Source of the DNA: Aquanectria penicillioides
Lineage: Eukaryota > Ascomycota > Sordariomycetes > Hypocreales > Nectriaceae
Assembly: GCA_003415625.1 (NCBI GenBank)
Contig: PYIU01000001.1
Span: forward strand, 6,202,210-6,266,209
Length of the DNA: 64,000 nt
Direction of reading: 5' to 3'
This document shows positions 63,486-64,000 of this stretch, in pieces. Every line of letters starts with the position of its first letter. Position 1 is the first letter of the stretch. Below the pieces are notes generated by a model. It saw nothing but the letters and a program-made list of their open reading frames with translations, made no database searches and was not told the origin of the DNA. The translations under genes and the position numbers were made by a program.

Positions 63486-64000
63486 ATGCTGTCTGCCTCC
63501 TCACCTATCACTTTCCCAAAAAGCTCCTCACCTCCGGCGCCGAAGCGCACCAAACCCCACAGCCATGGTCCTCCAAAGCCAAAAGCTCGAGGGCCATTCA
63601 TCGTCGAAGACGACGACTCTGACGAAGAAGATGAAGTTGTCGAACCCTCAGAGCATATAGCAAAGCGACCTATGCTCGAAGATCCGCGAGAAAGCAATGC
63701 AAGACATAGTACTAGTGTTGCCATCAACACCCATTCTGGCGACAACCCCGATGTCGCTTCAGAGGACTCAAGACCACAAATCTCCCTCCCAGCTTGGCCC
63801 AGCCAGCGGCCTCTTTTTTCAACTTCATTATTGAGTGTACTGACTCCGAAATCATACACTGTCAGGGGGTGCAATGGCAAGGCAACAACGATTAAGGAGC
63901 GCAAGACGTGCGCTGCCCCATCATATGAAACGATGGTTGCCGCCCGGTCAAAAACCAAAGAAGGACGAGCGAAACGAAGTTACTACGGGATCGAGATCCA
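63486..64000 (+). CDS. 5' end of an acidic nuclear protein, possibly Elg1-like
   Basis: Starts at ATG 63486 (MLSASSPITFPKSSSPPAPK) and stays open to the window edge, 171 codons, so it is cut off. The N-terminus is Pro/Lys-rich with a short basic patch (PKRTKPHSHGPPKPKARGP), then an acidic run FIVEDDDSDEEDEVV, typical of nuclear proteins. The segment ARSKTKEGRAKRSYYGIEI resembles the conserved region before the AAA+ core in fungal Elg1/ATAD5-type proteins, which unload PCNA after replication. That match is from memory and the ATPase core is outside the window, so the assignment is tentative. Confidence 0.55.
   Translation, partial: MLSASSPITFPKSSSPPAPKRTKPHSHGPPKPKARGPFIVEDDDSDEEDEVVEPSEHIAKRPMLEDPRESNARHSTSVAINTHSGDNPDVASEDSRPQISLPAWPSQRPLFSTSLLSVLTPKSYTVRGCNGKATTIKERKTCAAPSYETMVAARSKTKEGRAKRSYYGIEI

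Overview
The window looks like nuclear DNA of a filamentous ascomycete. Introns are short (45 to 113 bp), GT-AG, with CTRAY-type branch points. Third codon positions are GC-rich, intergenic regions are long, and several genes are fungal-specific (Zn2Cys6 regulators, type I fatty acid synthase split into alpha and beta chains, an XlnR/Xyr1 xylanase regulator). The XlnR and NIT-4/NirA-like sequences resemble Sordariomycetes, most likely Hypocreales. I cannot name the genus from sequence alone.

Layout, left to right. 1-1748 has no recognisable gene. A divergent pair follows: ferrochelatase (minus) and Ku70 (plus). Next come a 1039-residue Zn2Cys6 protein with its zinc cluster in the middle (plus), a DHA1-type MFS transporter (minus), a 2.5 kb gap, a mitochondrial PPR-type protein (minus) and LSM4 (plus). 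The centre is the fatty acid synthase locus: FAS alpha (minus, 17869-23560) and FAS beta (plus, 27084-33465), transcribed apart from a 3.5 kb shared upstream region. After it lie a guanine deaminase (plus), a 4.8 kb gene-poor stretch full of microsatellites, a four-helix MARVEL-like membrane protein (plus), a bZIP-like gene whose splicing I could not settle (minus), xlnR (minus), a 5.9 kb gene-poor stretch, a NIT-4/NirA-like nitrogen regulator (minus), a broken NACHT/ankyrin NLR-like gene (plus), mitochondrial ribosomal protein uS4m (minus), and the 5' end of an acidic nuclear-looking protein, possibly Elg1-like, cut off by the window.

Most of this is primary metabolism and housekeeping: haem, fatty acids, purine salvage, mRNA decay and splicing, DNA end joining, mitochondrial translation. 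Two pathway regulators for carbon (XlnR) and nitrogen (NIT-4-like) use sit 6 kb apart. No secondary-metabolite cluster, transposon, tRNA, rRNA or CRISPR array was found. The least ordinary items are the decayed NACHT/ankyrin gene with Trp-to-stop changes that fit RIP-type mutation, the atypical bZIP-like gene, the mid-protein zinc cluster, the large empty stretches upstream of xlnR and of the MARVEL gene, a dispersed TACCTAGGTA palindrome in intergenic DNA, and frequent AAG splice acceptors. Exon boundaries were worked out by hand from reading frame, splice consensus and remembered family conservation, not from alignments or RNA data.
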